This document shows, one piece after another, positions 7,479 through 8,837 of a stretch of DNA of 8,837 nt. The notes beneath the pieces are model-generated. The model had not been told where the DNA came from. It did not search any database and saw only the letters and a list, made by a program, of their open reading frames with translations. This stretch comes from Campylobacteraceae bacterium (GTDB taxonomy: Bacteria > Campylobacterota > Campylobacteria > Campylobacterales > Sulfurovaceae), in contig JALVPA010000196.1 of NCBI GenBank assembly GCA_027026055.1, positions 1 through 8,837 on the forward strand, written 5' to 3'. Within the stretch, counting starts at the first letter, position 1; every line of letters starts with the position of its first letter. A program made the position numbers and the translations under genes.

Positions 7479-7499
7479 GCTACCGAACGTATCGGTAGC
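7479..7499 (-). terminator. Probable terminator hairpin of the 11-mer repeat gene
   Basis: GCTACCGA (7479-7486) pairs perfectly with TCGGTAGC (7492-7499) around a 5-base loop. It lies 17 bases past the stop of the minus-strand repeat gene. The sequence after it on the minus strand is AU-rich but has no clean T run, so it may be a weak terminator or a 3' stabilising hairpin. Confidence 0.5.
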
Positions 7500-7516
7500 T
7501 ATGGCGTGTGAGGGAA

Positions 7517-8521
7517 TTAATCGTCGGTTGCTTCGTGAACCGATTTACGCGTCTCTCTGGAGACCGTTTTTGCCGAATCGTTGGCATTGTCGGAGACGCG
7601 CTGTACGGAGTCTCTGGTATCGTTTGAGATGGTTTTGGTCGTATCGTCGAGATCGTTGGAGACCTCTTTGATAGAATCGCGCGTATCGTTCGAGATTGTT
7701 TTGACGGAGTCTCGGCTGTCGTTGGATACCGTTTTGACCGAATCTCTGGTGTCGTTGGATACGGTTTTGACCGAGTCGTCCAAATCGTCGGAGACCTCTT
7801 TGATGGAATCTCTCGTATCGTTCGAAACGGTCTTGACGGAGTCTCTGGTGTCGTTGGAAACCGTTTTGACCGAATCTCTAGTGTCGTTAGAGACGGTTTT
7901 GACCGAGTCGTCCAAATCGTTGGAAACCTCTTTGATAGAATCGCGCGTATCGTTCGAGATTGTTTTAACGGAGTCTCGGCTGTCGTTGGAGACAGTTTTG
8001 ACCGAATCTCTGGTATCGTTGGAGACGGTTTTGACGGAGTCTCGGCTGTCATTGGAAACCGTCTTGACCGAGTCTCTCGTATCGTTGGAGATGGTTTTTG
8101 TCGCGTCGTTGACATCCTTGGAGACGGATACGACGGAGTCTTTGAAATCTTTGGATGCGATTGTCGTGGAGTCTTTCAAATCTTTCGTCGTGTTGGTGAT
8201 GGAATCTTTCGTATCTTCCGCCACTTCTACCGTCGCGTCGCGAATATCTTTACTGGTGGAGATCTCCGAAGTTTTCAAATCGTCGGAGACTTTGACCGCC
8301 GTATCTTTGGCGTCGCGGCTAACGTTGGTTACGGTACGTTCCGCGCTTTTACTGGTTTCGACGGCACCGTCTTTGAGCGCTTCGACGCTGTCTTTGGCGT
8401 CTTTACTCATACTGATGGCGGCTTCTTTCATATCTTTGAACATATCGCCGAAGCTGAAATCGGCGTGAACGGTTGAAATAAGTGCGGCAGCGGCTACACA
8501 GGAAACGAGTGTTTTTTTCAT
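7517..8521 (-). CDS. Exported LEA-like protein built of 11-residue repeats
   Basis: This 334-residue protein has a signal peptide (MKKTLVSCVAAAALISTVHA, likely cut after residue 20). LVSC at 5-8 mimics a lipobox but comes too early, so a lipoprotein is less likely. The mature chain is an 11-residue repeat with consensus SVKTVSNDTRD: 24 contiguous units at 63-326, plus more diverged ones before. Units up to about 139 vary more; those at 140-304 are nearly identical. It has no Trp and no Cys outside the signal peptide. Eleven residues equal three helical turns, and Val2, Val5 and Thr9 form a stripe on one face, as in LEA group 3, apolipoprotein or hendecad coiled-coil repeats. Likely roles are desiccation, salt or cold protection, membrane or surface binding, or a rod-like envelope spacer. 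The sequence does not choose among these. The ATG (8519-8521) follows AAAGGA with 6 bases between. It may be partly disordered. Confidence 0.85.
   Translation of the reverse strand: MKKTLVSCVAAAALISTVHADFSFGDMFKDMKEAAISMSKDAKDSVEALKDGAVETSKSAERTVTNVSRDAKDTAVKVSDDLKTSEISTSKDIRDATVEVAEDTKDSITNTTKDLKDSTTIASKDFKDSVVSVSKDVNDATKTISNDTRDSVKTVSNDSRDSVKTVSNDTRDSVKTVSNDSRDSVKTISNDTRDSIKEVSNDLDDSVKTVSNDTRDSVKTVSNDTRDSVKTVSNDTRDSIKEVSDDLDDSVKTVSNDTRDSVKTVSNDSRDSVKTISNDTRDSIKEVSNDLDDTTKTISNDTRDSVQRVSDNANDSAKTVSRETRKSVHEATDD
7544..8335 (-). repeat. Array of 24 in-frame 33-bp repeats
   Basis: The 24 units encode residues 63-326 without a phase break. Within the array the acidic unit SIKEVS(N/D)DLDD recurs exactly every 44 residues (132 bp), at residues 195, 239 and 283 (first codons at 7937-7939, 7805-7807 and 7673-7675). 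At DNA level the strongest match is at 264 bp: 7662-7772 and 7926-8036 differ at about six positions by eye, while the copy between them differs more. This points to duplication of a multi-unit block. Confidence 0.9.
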
Positions 8522-8531
8522 GGTCTATCCT

Positions 8532-8556
8532 TTGTGAGAATTTTGTTGTCTCACAA
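8532..8556. promoter_or_regulatory. Inverted repeat in the leader of the repeat gene, touching the ribosome binding site
   Basis: TTGTGAGA (8532-8539) and TCTCACAA (8549-8556) are perfect 8-bp arms with a 9-base spacer. Read on the minus strand, the second arm of the hairpin runs into the first two A's of the AAAGGA ribosome binding site. It could be an operator or an mRNA hairpin that tunes translation. Confidence 0.5.
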
Positions 8557-8588
8557 TGGTATCACCAAAACTTTAAATAAAAACTTAA

Positions 8589-8594
8589 ATTATA
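8589..8594 (-). promoter_or_regulatory. -10 box of the 11-mer repeat gene
   Basis: The minus strand reads TATAAT here, within an AT-rich tract, giving a leader of about 60 bases that contains the inverted repeat at 8532-8556. No -35 box is clear. Confidence 0.5.
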
Positions 8595-8599
8595 TAAAA

Positions 8600-8631
8600 A
8601 TTTATCATCAAATAATGTGATGTTTATAAAT
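8600..8631. repeat. Imperfect inverted repeat in the divergent promoter region
   Basis: CATCA (8606-8610) pairs with TGATG (8618-8622), and the outer ATTTAT (8600-8605) with ATAAAT (8626-8631), with three unpaired T's (8623-8625) on one side. It sits between the two divergent -10 boxes, where a regulator could act on both genes. The tract is AT-rich, so chance is possible. Confidence 0.3.
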
Positions 8632-8656
8632 CTAACTTAGTTATTTATGGATAAAG

Positions 8657-8665
8657 TGCTATAAT
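8657..8665 (+). promoter_or_regulatory. Extended -10 promoter of the last gene
   Basis: TGCTATAAT is the same extended -10 sequence as the one before efp. It lies 37 bases before the ATG at 8703. A -35 box is not obvious. Confidence 0.7.
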
Positions 8666-8702
8666 GTCGAAACCTCGATTATAAAGATAATAAGGAGAGA
8701 CA

Positions 8703-8837
8703 ATGAAACGTATGAAACGTACATGGATAACGGTGACGGCAATCATGACAGTGATGACGAGTTCGGCTTGGTCCGGCGGCTATACGCGCGCCGACAGAAT
8801 CTTGGATATGCAGAAGATGGCGGAGTCGCTCAAGGAC
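8703..8837 (+). CDS. Exported protein, N-terminal 45 residues only (3' truncated by window)
   Basis: The ATG at 8703 follows AAGGAG (8692-8697) with 5 bases between, and the frame stays open to the window end. Residues 1-24 look like a signal peptide: two basic clusters (MKRMKR), then a hydrophobic stretch and SSAWSGG, with cleavage likely near there. What follows (GGYTRADRILDMQKMAESLKD) is helical and charged. Exported helical proteins of Campylobacterota with a C-terminal heme-binding CxxCH can start in this way, but that site would be beyond the window and this is only a weak recollection. A second in-frame ATG at 8712 is possible but further from the ribosome binding site. The gene is divergent from the 11-mer repeat gene. 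The function is unknown. Confidence 0.7.
   Translation, partial: MKRMKRTWITVTAIMTVMTSSAWSGGYTRADRILDMQKMAESLKD

Noticed and set aside
7480..8115. A second minus-strand open frame of 211 codons inside the repeat gene
   Set aside because: It is an alternative frame of the same repeat array, rich in Arg, Ser, Pro and Thr, with no ribosome binding site. The 334-residue frame has a signal peptide, ribosome binding site and promoter.
7544..8335. CRISPR array or tandem DNA satellite
   Set aside because: The units are contiguous with no spacers, stay in one reading frame and vary mainly at third codon positions, so they are protein repeats.
7581..8468. A 295-codon open frame on the plus strand antisense to the 11-mer repeat gene
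   Set aside because: It starts at a TTG with no ribosome binding site and has no signal peptide. A 33-bp repeat with no stop in one unit stays open across the whole array. Its third codon positions coincide with those of the minus-strand gene, so silent changes in one are mostly silent in the other, which explains its length without coding function.
8498..8521. Lipoprotein signal (LVSC at residues 5-8) in the repeat protein
   Set aside because: The cysteine is at residue 8 with almost no hydrophobic region before it. The hydrophobic stretch lies after it and ends in VHA-D, a signal peptidase I type site.

Overview
The window looks like chromosome from a Campylobacterota bacterium, possibly a Sulfurovum- or Sulfurimonas-like lineage. 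This is inferred from the style of the RND permease, from extended -10 promoters of the TGnTATAAT type with no clear -35 box, from AAGGA-type ribosome binding sites, and from exported proteins that feel familiar from that phylum. No rRNA or marker gene is present to fix the taxonomy. No tRNA, insertion sequence, prophage or CRISPR array was seen.

Region 1 (1-4454, + strand) is a compact tripartite efflux operon. It holds the C-terminal end of a TolC-type outer-membrane channel (cut by the window edge), a short periplasmic adaptor, and an RND inner-membrane permease encoded as two proteins. The split lies at the internal duplication point of the RND fold. The first protein carries TM1, periplasmic loop 1 and TM2-6; the second carries TM7, loop 2 and TM8-12. 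The two genes overlap by ATGA and the second has its own strong ribosome binding site, so this looks like a real two-gene arrangement and not a sequencing frameshift. A strong intrinsic terminator closes the operon.

Region 2 (4455-5112, + strand) is efp, encoding translation elongation factor P, with its own extended -10 promoter and a weaker terminator.

Region 3 (5239-8521, - strand) holds two exported proteins of unproven function. One is a 695-residue protein with two tandem DUF302-like domains, a Pro/Lys/Ser/Thr-rich linker and a separate C-terminal module. The other is a 334-residue protein made almost wholly of an 11-residue repeat, 24 contiguous units in register, resembling LEA group 3 or hendecad helices. 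Each has its own leader region with an inverted repeat between the likely promoter and the start codon.

Region 4 (8522-8837) is a divergent promoter region of about 180 bp followed by the first 45 codons of another exported protein on the + strand, cut by the window end.

The two most noteworthy items are the exported 11-mer repeat protein, whose repeats have a higher-order period of four units, and the split RND permease.
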